DNA of 12,059 nucleotides, taken from assembly GCA_030672605.1 (NCBI GenBank), contig DAOVGE010000009.1, forward strand, positions 1 through 12,059, in the 5' to 3' direction. Below are positions 1-6,596 of this stretch, in pieces. The first letter of the stretch is position 1; each line of letters opens with the position of its first letter. Below the pieces are notes generated by a model that worked only from the letters and a program-made list of their open reading frames with translations, searched no databases and was not told the origin of the DNA. Source of the DNA: Methanosarcinales archaeon. Its GTDB lineage: Archaea > Halobacteriota > Methanosarcinia > Methanosarcinales > Methanogasteraceae. Both the position numbers and the translations under genes were made by a program.

Positions 1-854
1 CCTGAGACCACAAACTGCACGCCGATTACGATCATCAGTACAGCGAGCAGAAAGAGCGGTCTGTCTGCAAGACCAATTCCGAAGAACAGCCTTTGAATCC
101 CCATATAGCTCCCGACCAGCGTGCCTGCGCCGCCCAGCACAACACCCAGCCCGCCAAAGACATGTATGGGTCGTACTGAGTACTTCTGCCAGAAGCTGAT
201 CACGATCAGGTCTAGAAAACCCTTCATGACCCTGCGCCAGCCATACTTCGTTATCCCGTATCTCCTCTGGTGGTGCGTAACTTTTGCCTCGCCGATTCTG
301 TACCCGCGCCACATGAGAATCGCAGGGATGTACCTGTGGGTCTCCCCGTACAGATCGAGATCCTTCACGCACTCATTTCTGTATGCCCGGAACGTGCAGC
401 CCGAATCATGGATGCTATCGCTTGTTATTCCCTTTCTCAGCAGATTGGCGAATCTGGAGACGATCTTCTTGGAGAATGTGTCTTTTCTGTCGGCACGCCA
501 GCCACAGACCACGTCGTAATCCTCCGTCTCAAGTTTTTCCAGCAGCATCGGAATGTCCGTGGGGTCGTTCTGAAGATCCCCGTCCATGCTGATCACAATC
601 TCGCCTCTCGCGTGATCAAAGCCCGCTTTCAGCGCAGCGCTCTGACCAAAGTTCTTCCTGAACCTGATCGCCCTGACCCGGCCATCCTTCTTATGGGCTT
701 TCAGCATCTCTTCGAATGTGCGATCCGTGGAACCATCGTCAACGAGGATGATCTCGAAGTCTCGCGCCAGGTCGCAGAGGACGTTTATCAGTTCATCGCA
801 CAGCGGTTCTATATTCTGCTCCTCGTTGTAAAACGGGATTGCAACCGAGATCAT
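1..854 (-). CDS. Family 2 glycosyltransferase, polyprenyl-phosphate sugar transferase type (partial, C-terminus beyond window)
   Basis: Probably transfers a sugar from a nucleotide donor to dolichyl/polyprenyl phosphate at the cytoplasmic membrane face (DPM1/GtrB/ArnC-like group). My minus-strand reading from an ATG at 854 gives about 284 residues before the window edge. It opens MISVAIPFYNEEQNIEP, the usual GT-A N-terminus. VDDGSTDRT follows at about 38-46, the metal/nucleotide site SMDGDLQNDP at about 89-98, GCTFRAYR at about 152-158, and HHQRRYGITKYGW at about 194-206. Two hydrophobic helices follow (about 228-252 and 265-284), matching GT2 members with two C-terminal membrane segments. 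A TTG start at 893 is in frame and has a GGTG 7 nt upstream; an in-frame stop lies just before it. I prefer ATG because family members normally begin right at the I-S-V strand. The gene is divergent from the regulator at 1038. The sugar and lipid substrates cannot be read from sequence. Confidence 0.9.
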   Translation of the reverse strand, partial: MISVAIPFYNEEQNIEPLCDELINVLCDLARDFEIILVDDGSTDRTFEEMLKAHKKDGRVRAIRFRKNFGQSAALKAGFDHARGEIVISMDGDLQNDPTDIPMLLEKLETEDYDVVCGWRADRKDTFSKKIVSRFANLLRKGITSDSIHDSGCTFRAYRNECVKDLDLYGETHRYIPAILMWRGYRIGEAKVTHHQRRYGITKYGWRRVMKGFLDLIVISFWQKYSVRPIHVFGGLGVVLGGAGTLVGSYMGIQRLFFGIGLADRPLFLLAVLMIVIGVQFVVS

Positions 855-930
855 TTGCTCTTCAGGGGTTGTTTCGCACGCGGATTGTAACAAGCCAGCA
901 CCACTCCTATGATTAACTGTACTGATGCTG

Positions 931-940
931 TTATATTTGT
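931..940 (-). promoter_or_regulatory. Possible TATA box for the glycosyltransferase
   Basis: On the minus strand this reads AAATATAACA. It is about 25 nt upstream of where a transcript would begin just before the TTG start at 893, which fits an archaeal TATA box. The intergenic stretch 894-1037 has no other gene; it holds this site and the promoter of the divergent regulator. The match is by eye only. Confidence 0.3.
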
Positions 941-1005
941 GGGTTCCTGTACTAAAATCCACTTGTTCCGGTCGTGGATGATTGCCCCACTGACTCCACC
1001 CAAAG

Positions 1006-1028
1006 CTTTTTATGTGTAAACCTACATA
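1006..1028 (+). promoter_or_regulatory. TATA-like element and overlapping palindrome (putative operator) before the HTH regulator
   Basis: CTTTTTATG at 1006-1014 is centred about 28 nt upstream of the ATG at 1038, so the mRNA is probably nearly leaderless; no Shine-Dalgarno motif precedes that ATG. Overlapping it, TATGT (1011-1015) and ACATA (1024-1028) form an inverted repeat with an 8-nt spacer. A second pair, ATGTGT (1012-1017) and ACACAT (1034-1039), reaches into the start codon. Dyads over the TATA/start region suit a repressor, and the downstream gene encodes an HTH protein, so autoregulation is a reasonable inference. No experimental support is visible. Confidence 0.4.
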
Positions 1029-1037
1029 AGTTGACAC

Positions 1038-1484
1038 ATGTTCTTACCAGTGAACGAACGGCAGTTTGAGTTCTGGCGCATGCGCAGAGACGGCATGGCG
1101 GGCGCGGAGATCGCCAGAAGTTTCAGCGTGAGCCGCCAATCGGTATCAAAAGCACTCCAGGGAATGGACTCGAAGGTATCACGGGTTCTCCTGGAGATGG
1201 CGCAGTCGAACCATATCGAGGTTAAGAAAGTGAACTTCGAGCGCGGTTTTCTCTTCGGGAGATCGGTTCAACTGAAGACCGATGCGGTCGTCTTTGTCTC
1301 GGCAAAGCACGGCGTGCAGGTCTGGTACCGGCACGAGGGGGACTGTAACGGGTGCAGCCGCGCTCACGAGTGTGAAGAACTTCTGCGCGACTACGCGGGC
1401 GAGATGGGGATAGTACTCGTCGGATCAAAAAGCCCCGCAGAGATGGCTGATGAGCTATTCCGAAAACTTGAGGGGATTATATGA
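1038..1484 (+). CDS. Small HTH transcriptional regulator with a Cys/His cluster (Tfx-like N-terminus)
   Basis: A 148-residue protein. Residues about 5-42 (NERQFEFWRMRRDGMAGAEIARSFSV and on) read as a helix-turn-helix of the Tfx/LuxR-like kind: a 'ERQ-E-W-R-G-xxxAEIA' start and a recognition helix SRQSVSKAL at 33-40. The middle (about 60-100) looks like beta strands. C103, C106, H110 and C112 form a CxxCxxxHxC cluster that could hold zinc or sense metal or redox state. A helical tail follows. It is probably leaderless. Its TGA stop overlaps the ATG of the next gene (ATGA, 1481-1484), so the two are very likely co-translated and the partner may be what it controls, or part of what it senses. 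The exact family name is uncertain; 'DNA-binding regulator' is safe. Confidence 0.8.
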   Translation: MFLPVNERQFEFWRMRRDGMAGAEIARSFSVSRQSVSKALQGMDSKVSRVLLEMAQSNHIEVKKVNFERGFLFGRSVQLKTDAVVFVSAKHGVQVWYRHEGDCNGCSRAHECEELLRDYAGEMGIVLVGSKSPAEMADELFRKLEGII

Positions 1485-2770
1485 CTGAACTTATCAGGAA
1501 ACTGCTTGGATGGTGTCCAATTAAGGAACCGGTAAAAAAGGAGGAAGAATTCATGTTCTCGAATGAAAATCGTACACCAATGTTTCTAAAAAGCAACAGC
1601 AGGATTTTTCTTGGAGGTATCCATCTTGTTTTTGCTTTGTATCTAATATCGACCGCTATCTCGGTTTTATCGCAGCCAAATACCCGGATGTTTCCGTGGT
1701 GGATCATGGATATTAACTTTGTGGCATCGTGGATTTTGCTCACAATCGGAATCATCTCGCTTGTCCTCTCGTTCAGCTCTGTGAAAAGAGACGGTTCTTA
1801 CGATAACGCCTGCAAAGTACTTGCACTCGCCAACATCGTGCTTGCGATTGTATTCTTCGCATATCTGCATCAATCCATAGCGCGTATCTGGTACAGCGGC
1901 ACCCTGGCATTCCTTAAGGGTCCGCTCTTCAACTACACTTTTGATCTGCCGACCTTACTCCTGTATTCTGCGCTGGTTGCACTTCCCGCGATATTGAGCC
2001 TTCTCATGCTCTTTCATAGCACCCGGGGAGCATATACTCCGGAGGCAGGGAAGAGATCATACCTGGCACTTGCGATAACAGTAGTTCTTGTTGCGGCGAC
2101 ATCTGTCGGGTTAGGTATCTATTACAACCATCTGAATCAGCAGAAAACATCCATGCTAGTCGAAGAATTTGGAGTAAATCAGGAAATTAAATTATATTCA
2201 CTAAACGATGATTTTATACGTGGTACGTGGATGCAGGATCAGGGCAGCCCATATTTCATCGATTCAAAGGAATCCACATCGGGTCGTTTCATATCAGAGG
2301 ACACGTACAGCGCGATCCGGTTTCTCCAAGAGGTGGATGCCGCGGTGGTCATGGCATGGTGGGATCCCGCACTCATGATTGAGGCGGGAGGCAAAACTCC
2401 GGTGATACGCTACGCTTCAGAGAGCATTAAACACACAGTCGCACGACCAACTTCTTTCATCGACGTGTTCGAGCCAGATGGGGGGGTGGCAGACGTTGCG
2501 CGGTTCTTTGCAACTGATTCGGCTGAAGAGGCAGAGGGTATTGCCAAAAAGTACGATGCAACCATCGTATACATGCCGCGACACTATGGATCCGGCTTGT
2601 TCTGGGCTATTACCGAAGCGCTGGACCCGAAGATCGAACCTTCATCAGACTCTGAGTGGAATCGGTTGTATGAGGAATCGATGTACCACAAATTCGAGAT
2701 TGGCTCTGAGATAGGACACTTCGAGAAGATATTCGAAAACGATGATGTCTGCATCTATCGGCTGGGCTGA
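1481..2770 (+). CDS. Membrane protein with N-terminal LGWCP (DUF1673-like) tag and STT3/AglB-like C-terminal domain
   Basis: A 429-residue protein of unestablished function. The N-terminus IRKLLGWCP (5-13) resembles the short 'GWCP' tag I associate with Methanosarcina DUF1673 proteins. Hydrophobic segments lie at about 42-63, 78-98, 110-129, 154-178 and 194-215, giving about five membrane helices. From about 230 it is soluble. AVVMAWWDPALMIEAGGKTP (288-307) matches the oligosaccharyltransferase WWD signature region (WWD-G-W-I in STT3/AglB). VADVARFFATDSAEEAEGIA (336-355) and a Y-ESMYHKFEI...IGHFEKIFEN...VCIYRL end (about 397-428) follow the order of the STT3 C-terminal globular domain. The roughly 13-helix catalytic half of STT3 is absent, so it is not a normal oligosaccharyltransferase. 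It could be a glycan-binding or accessory protein, or a decayed paralogue. The start at 1481 overlaps the regulator; an in-frame ATG at 1553 has a much better ribosome site. The gene ends 401 nt before ccmF, with a repeat between. Confidence 0.75.
   Translation: MTELIRKLLGWCPIKEPVKKEEEFMFSNENRTPMFLKSNSRIFLGGIHLVFALYLISTAISVLSQPNTRMFPWWIMDINFVASWILLTIGIISLVLSFSSVKRDGSYDNACKVLALANIVLAIVFFAYLHQSIARIWYSGTLAFLKGPLFNYTFDLPTLLLYSALVALPAILSLLMLFHSTRGAYTPEAGKRSYLALAITVVLVAATSVGLGIYYNHLNQQKTSMLVEEFGVNQEIKLYSLNDDFIRGTWMQDQGSPYFIDSKESTSGRFISEDTYSAIRFLQEVDAAVVMAWWDPALMIEAGGKTPVIRYASESIKHTVARPTSFIDVFEPDGGVADVARFFATDSAEEAEGIAKKYDATIVYMPRHYGSGLFWAITEALDPKIEPSSDSEWNRLYEESMYHKFEIGSEIGHFEKIFENDDVCIYRLG
1540..1555 (+). 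promoter_or_regulatory. Strong internal ribosome binding site and in-frame ATG inside the membrane protein gene
   Basis: GGAGG at 1540-1544 sits 8 nt before an in-frame ATG at 1553 (codon 25 of the 1481 reading). The ATG at 1481 depends on coupling to the regulator and has a weaker GAGGGG upstream. Initiation at 1553 would give 405 residues without the LGWCP tag. Either 1553 is the true start, or both are used. Confidence 0.5.
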
Positions 2771-2781
2771 ATTTTAAGTAC

Positions 2782-3080
2782 GTGTTTAGCTAACCACAAG
2801 ATTGCACAGATTTCCACGAGAAAGACTGCCATCTTCCTGGTTCTGACGTTTTCTGTGGTCGATGTGGGAACCCCCTCGCGTATGCGGAAAATCGCGGGCA
2901 TCCCGCCCTACCTTTGCGTCTCTGCGCCTTTGCACCTTTGCGTTAAACTGGCGAACGAGAACGCAAAGACGCGATGGCGCAAGGGCGCAAAGATTGGAAA
3001 CCACAGAATCCATCAGAATCAGCCATCTTCTTGTGTTAATCTCGTGAAATCTCGTGGTTTTTTTCACCTCAGCTAAACAC
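2782..3080. repeat. 299-bp nested palindromic repeat with short-period units
   Basis: Ends are an exact 10-nt inverted repeat, GTGTTTAGCT (2782-2791) and AGCTAAACAC (3071-3080). Inside is an outer dyad of three units per arm at roughly 10-nt spacing (CCACAAG 2794, GCACAGA 2804, CCACGAG 2814; opposite CTTGTG 3030, CTCGTG 3041, CTCGTGGT 3051). TCTGTGGT (2852-2859) faces ACCACAGA (3000-3007). The core has four units per arm with an exact 8-nt period (CTTTGCG-type from 2912, 2920, 2928, 2936; CGCAAAG-type from 2962, 2970, 2978, 2986). Small open frames across it give the familiar spurious 'NAKVQRRRDAK / PSRLCVL' peptides and should not be called genes. It fills most of the 401-nt gap between the STT3-like gene and ccmF. 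Confidence 0.85.
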
Positions 3081-3171
3081 ATACAATTTTAATTTCTCTC
3101 TCGCGTGCACCGCATGCGGTAGCAACCAATAAGTAGCATCCGCAACAGATCACAGGGTCAAAGGAACCGCC

Positions 3172-4245
3172 ATGCCACTAAACACCGGAATGCTACTGAT
3201 CTGGATCTCATTTGCAAGTTGCCTCGGCGCCGTAATCTATGGAATATGGCATTACCGCAGTAGAAATGAAAAGATGCACCTTGCATCGCGGAGATTTGAG
3301 ATTGTAGGTCTTGTTACGTCCACTCTTGCCGCTATATTGCTGATGTACTATCTGCTAGATGTCAAAGCGTACTATCTCTATGTATTTCGATTTTCCTGCG
3401 AGACGTTCCCGACACTCTACAAGATATCCGCATTGTGGGCAGGGCAGGAGGGTTCGCTCTTTCTGTGGGCATGGTTCACGCTGATCTGCGTTGCGCTGTT
3501 GCGGATGCGTCCCGGGAGGATCGGCGAGATTACGAGAGTCGTCGGTCTCTCTGTTGCCGCAGTCTTTCTTCTGCTGCTGACAATCAGAAGCCCGTTTGCG
3601 CTGATCTACGGAGTGGGTTCTCAGGGGCAGCTCCTCTCAACAAATATCGACATCCTTGCAACCCCGTCTCCAATGATCGAGAGCCATTTTGCGCAGGGCA
3701 TGAATCCGTTGCTCCGCAATCCGTGGATGGTGATCCACCCCCCAATCGTCTTCTTAGGATACGCTGCCGCGGTTATACCGTTTGGGGCTGCGCTTGCCCA
3801 TCTCCTGATCGGCGATCGACGATGGACAGAGATTGCCGAGCCATGGAGCAGGGTCACATGGCTCTTCCTGACGCTCGGGATCGGTATCGGCGGATTCTGG
3901 GCTTACGAGGTTCTCGGATGGGGCGCGTGGTACTGGGGATGGGACCCTGTGGAGACCTCGTCGCTCATCCCATGGGTTGTGATGACCGCATATCTGCATA
4001 CGCAGTTCCGAATGAAACGATACCACGAATACATATTGCTTGCTCCGGCGCTTGCACTGCTATCGTTTGTGCTCGTCATATTCGCAACTTTTGTCACGCG
4101 TAGTGGACTCTGGTCATCTCAGCACGGTTTCGCAACGTCGCTTGAGGGAAACGTAATCGGCGTGTTCCTTGTCGGGATGATTCTGGTGTGCATCTACATA
4201 TTGCATCGAAGATCGCGGATCGAATCCGGCGCCGCACACGGCTGA
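3172..4245 (+). CDS. ccmF: CcmF-type cytochrome c maturation protein, N-terminal half only
   Basis: A 357-residue polytopic membrane protein of the haem-handling superfamily, which takes part in attaching haem to apocytochrome c outside the cytoplasmic membrane. Typical CcmF blocks appear in order: WAGQEGSLFLWAW (89-101); NPLLRNPWMVIHPP (178-191) with H189; the tryptophan-rich WWD region, VLGWGAWYWGWDPVETSS (247-264) and the following PW; and FVTRSGLWSSQHGFA (307-321) with H318. Bacterial CcmF is about 640-680 residues with a second half carrying a further conserved His. Here the protein stops cleanly after the next membrane helix (about 328-345), with no frameshift remnant before the tRNA gene. 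This looks like a split CcmF whose C-terminal half is elsewhere, as CcmFN/CcmFC are split in plants. AAGGA precedes the ATG by about 6 nt. CcmC is encoded 6.7 kb away on the other strand. Confidence 0.9.
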   Translation: MPLNTGMLLIWISFASCLGAVIYGIWHYRSRNEKMHLASRRFEIVGLVTSTLAAILLMYYLLDVKAYYLYVFRFSCETFPTLYKISALWAGQEGSLFLWAWFTLICVALLRMRPGRIGEITRVVGLSVAAVFLLLLTIRSPFALIYGVGSQGQLLSTNIDILATPSPMIESHFAQGMNPLLRNPWMVIHPPIVFLGYAAAVIPFGAALAHLLIGDRRWTEIAEPWSRVTWLFLTLGIGIGGFWAYEVLGWGAWYWGWDPVETSSLIPWVVMTAYLHTQFRMKRYHEYILLAPALALLSFVLVIFATFVTRSGLWSSQHGFATSLEGNVIGVFLVGMILVCIYILHRRSRIESGAAHG

Positions 4246-4253
4246 TGACTGGT

Positions 4254-4276
4254 CCACCAAAAGATTCTTTGGTGGT
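4254..4276 (+). other. Perfect 8-bp hairpin after ccmF, with an alternative pairing
   Basis: CCACCAAA (4254-4261) and TTTGGTGG (4269-4276) form a perfect stem with a 7-nt loop, 8 nt after the ccmF stop. The GGTGG of the right arm (4272-4276) could instead pair with CCACC at 4284-4288. There is no T-run after it, so a classical terminator is not evident. It may be a 3'-end or processing structure between ccmF and the tRNA. The rest of 4277-4341 shows nothing I recognise. Confidence 0.5.
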
Positions 4277-4341
4277 TGCGTGCCACCCACGTACCACACC
4301 GCAATCATTCACCATTCCCCAACTATCGCTACCACACCTCT

Positions 4342-4426
4342 GCGGGGGTAGCCAAGCCAGGTCAACGGCGCAGGACTTAAGATCCTGTTGTGAAGACATT
4401 CAAGGGTTCGAATCCCTTCCCCCGCA
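4342..4426 (+). tRNA. tRNA-Leu (anticodon UAA)
   Basis: Acceptor stem GCGGGGG (4342-4348) pairs with CCCCCGC (4419-4425), then discriminator A (4426). Anticodon stem CAGGA/TCCTG encloses the loop CTTAAGA, giving anticodon TAA at 4378-4380. A 14-nt variable arm (4388-4401) makes it class II, as expected for Leu. The T-arm is AAGGG-TTCGAAT-CCCTT. CCA is not encoded and no intron is visible. The short CDS-free stretch after it (4427-4537) holds only the ribC leader. Confidence 0.97.
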
Positions 4427-4537
4427 TCCGAATTCAAAACTACATCCCCTGCAAAATCACGCGATTGTAATTGGGTAGTGGCGAGTACGACAGTCTCAAC
4501 AACGTTTTCAGGAATCAATCATCAGGAAACATTCATC

Positions 4538-5008
4538 ATGACTACCATAACCATAGGGATCGCGGACACGACGTTTGCGCGTGCGGATATGGCGAAATAC
4601 GCGATATCAGAGCTGAAAGAGAATGCATCGGTCAAAATCGAGCGATACACTGTTCCGGGGATCAAGGATCTGCCGGTCGCATGCAAGAAGTTAATCGAGG
4701 AGCGTTCGTGCGATATTGCGATGGCATTCGGCATGCCCGGGTCTGACCCAAAGGACAAGATCTGTGCGCACGAGGCGTCGCAGGGCATAATTGCCGCCCA
4801 GTTGATGACGAATACGCACATAATCGAGGTCTTCGTGCACGAGGATGAAGCACCATCCGATCGCGAGTTTGCTGAGCTGGCAGAAGCCCGTGCAAGAGAG
4901 CACGCTCTGAATGTAATTAAACTCATGTTCAAGCCCGCCATGCTCGAAAGAGAGGCGGGGACCGGGCAGCGGCAGGGATATGCGGATGCGGGACCCGCAA
5001 GACAGTGA
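4538..5008 (+). CDS. ribC: Riboflavin synthase, archaeal RibC type
   Basis: Dismutates two 6,7-dimethyl-8-ribityllumazine molecules into riboflavin and 5-amino-6-ribitylaminouracil, a cytoplasmic step feeding flavins; the uracil product is also a precursor of the F420 chromophore. The 156 residues match the archaeal type (related to lumazine synthase, unlike bacterial RibE): IGIADTTFARADMAKYA (6-22), TVPGIKDLPVACKKL (38-52), FGMPG, CAHEAS, AQLMTNTHIIEVFVHEDEA, RAREHALNV, and the C-terminal RQGYADAGPAR. I chose ATG 4538 because the protein then begins right at the conserved strand and has the usual length. AGGAAA lies about 9 nt upstream. An upstream ATG at 4478 adds 20 unconserved residues. 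It may share a transcript with tRNA-Leu. Confidence 0.97.
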   Translation: MTTITIGIADTTFARADMAKYAISELKENASVKIERYTVPGIKDLPVACKKLIEERSCDIAMAFGMPGSDPKDKICAHEASQGIIAAQLMTNTHIIEVFVHEDEAPSDREFAELAEARAREHALNVIKLMFKPAMLEREAGTGQRQGYADAGPARQ

Positions 5009-5032
5009 GATGAGACGCCGACGTGACTGTAG

Positions 5033-5042
5033 TTTTTAAATA
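5033..5042 (+). promoter_or_regulatory. TATA box for the homocysteine biosynthesis operon
   Basis: TTTTTAAATA lies 30-39 nt upstream of the ATG at 5072, in a gap of only 63 nt after ribC. This fits an archaeal TATA box with a very short leader; no Shine-Dalgarno motif precedes the ATG. Confidence 0.6.
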
Positions 5043-5071
5043 TGATAGATTCGATTATTGTATAATCACCC

Positions 5072-6568
5072 ATGGCATCGAAAACAATATCCGAGATCAA
5101 TGAGAGGATCAGGGATGGCAGTGTCTCTGTCCTCACGGCAGAGGAGATGACCGACTACATACGGGAGCACGGAACAGAGAAGGCGGTGCGTGAAGTCGAT
5201 GTGGTAACCACTGGAACATTCGGGGCGATGTGCTCGTCAGGCGCATTCCTCAACTTCGGGCACTCGGATCCACCCATCCGGATGCAGCGAGCCTATCTGA
5301 ACGGTGTTGAGGCGTATTCGGGATTGGCCGCGGTCGATGCATACCTTGGCGCAACACAGGAGTCAGAATCGGACAAATCCTATGGTGGCGGGCACGTGAT
5401 CGAGGATCTGATCGCAGGAAAAGAGATTGATCTGCATGCGGAATCCTCCGGAACTGACTGCTACCCGCGCAGGATGCTGGATACCAGAATCACAATCGAC
5501 GATCTGAATCAGGCGACGATGGTGAACCCGAGAAACGCATACCAACGCTACGATGCCGCAACAAACTCAACAAAACGCGTTTTATACACTTACATGGGCA
5601 CACTCCTCCCCGGATTCGGCAATGTCACGTATTCGGGCTCAGGCATGCTCTCGCCACTCTCAAATGACCCCACTTTCAGGACGATTGGCACAGGCACGAG
5701 AATATTTCTCGGAGGGGGTCAGGGCTATGTGATCGGCAGCGGGACGCAGCATGATCCCGAGAATCGCTTCGGAACAATGATGCTCACAGGGAGTCTCAAG
5801 GAGATGGACCCCCTATACATCCGCGGCGCGGTGTTTCACAAGTACGGAACCAGCCTGTATGTCGGAGTCGGGGTACCGATACCGATCTTAAATGAGGAGA
5901 TTGCCGCAGCAACGGGTGTTAGTGACTCTGATCTCACAACCGAGATTGTGGACTTTGGGATCCAGCGGCGCAGCCACCCGCTGGTGAGGGAGGTTACCTA
6001 CGAGGAATTAAAGTCGGGAATCGTTGATATCAACGGAAGAGAGGTGCGGACGTCCCCGCTTTCGAGTTTCAATCTCGCACGGAAGATTGCAGACGAACTC
6101 AAATGCTGGATTGCGGACGGTGAGTTCTTTGTGAGCGCACCTTCCGCGCACCTTCCGGCACGCGGCAGCGCGAAACCGATGCGGGAGACGCGCGGGCAAC
6201 TGCTGGTGCAGGATGCGATGTCAGGGGATGTGCGCACCATTCGCAGTGATGAATGCGTCAAAGACGCGGCTGAGCTGATAATTGAGGGTTATTTCAATCA
6301 CCTGCCAGTTCTCTCTGAGGACGGTACCCTGGTAGGGATTGTGACCTCATGGGATGTCTCAAAAGCAGTAGCCCGCGGCGATGGTGGAACCGTCGAGAGT
6401 GTCATGTCAACAAACGTTGTCACAAGCACCCCTGACGAGTTTGTGGAGCTTGCTGTGCAGAAGATGGAAAAACACAAGATCTCTGCGCTTCCTGTGGTCA
6501 ATGAGGCGCGGAAAGTCATCGGGATGGTTACGAGCGGAGATCTGAACAAACTGCTGGTGCGGAGGTGA
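5072..6568 (+). CDS. L-aspartate semialdehyde sulfurtransferase (DUF39/COG1900 with C-terminal CBS pair; MA1821 type)
   Basis: Forms homocysteine from aspartate semialdehyde and a sulfide source in the methanogen route that bypasses O-acylhomoserine; cytoplasmic. The 498 residues have a DUF39 domain (about 8-370) and two CBS motifs (about 377-498: QDAMSGDVRTIRSDE, NHLPVLSEDGTLVGIVTSWD, ESVMSTNVVTSTPDE, ISALPVVNEARKVIGMVTSG). C54 (GAMCSSG) and C130 (SSGTDCYPR) sit where the functionally important cysteines of MA1821 are reported, from memory C54 and C131. Length and domain order match the Methanosarcina protein. CBS pairs usually bind adenosyl ligands, so S-adenosylmethionine or nucleotide feedback is possible but not shown here. 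The NIL-ferredoxin partner follows after 28 nt. Confidence 0.93.
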   Translation: MASKTISEINERIRDGSVSVLTAEEMTDYIREHGTEKAVREVDVVTTGTFGAMCSSGAFLNFGHSDPPIRMQRAYLNGVEAYSGLAAVDAYLGATQESESDKSYGGGHVIEDLIAGKEIDLHAESSGTDCYPRRMLDTRITIDDLNQATMVNPRNAYQRYDAATNSTKRVLYTYMGTLLPGFGNVTYSGSGMLSPLSNDPTFRTIGTGTRIFLGGGQGYVIGSGTQHDPENRFGTMMLTGSLKEMDPLYIRGAVFHKYGTSLYVGVGVPIPILNEEIAAATGVSDSDLTTEIVDFGIQRRSHPLVREVTYEELKSGIVDINGREVRTSPLSSFNLARKIADELKCWIADGEFFVSAPSAHLPARGSAKPMRETRGQLLVQDAMSGDVRTIRSDECVKDAAELIIEGYFNHLPVLSEDGTLVGIVTSWDVSKAVARGDGGTVESVMSTNVVTSTPDEFVELAVQKMEKHKISALPVVNEARKVIGMVTSGDLNKLLVRR

Positions 6569-6596
6569 TGGTGATGGCGGCAATGGTGGCGATTCT

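Noticed and set aside
270..890. 206-codon plus-strand frame
   Set aside because: It is antisense to the clear GT2 glycosyltransferase, whose motifs are read on the minus strand, and has no recognisable features.
2782..3080. MITE with target-site duplication
   Set aside because: Ends are inverted repeats, but I could not find a convincing direct duplication flanking them, so transposition is not shown.
2786..3082. 98-codon minus-strand frame and two plus-strand frames over the palindromic repeat
   Set aside because: They translate the repeat units (AKVQRRRDAK, PSRLCVL) seen as spurious small proteins in many genomes; the periodic palindrome explains the open frames.
4342..4426. Integration (att) site at tRNA-Leu
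   Set aside because: No integrase gene and no direct repeat of the tRNA 3' end was seen within the window.
4478..4537. Upstream ATG extending ribC by 20 residues
   Set aside because: The extension is low-complexity and the conserved strand starts right after ATG 4538, giving the usual RibC length.
4522..5136. 204-codon minus-strand frame
   Set aside because: Antisense to ribC, whose motifs are unambiguous on the plus strand.
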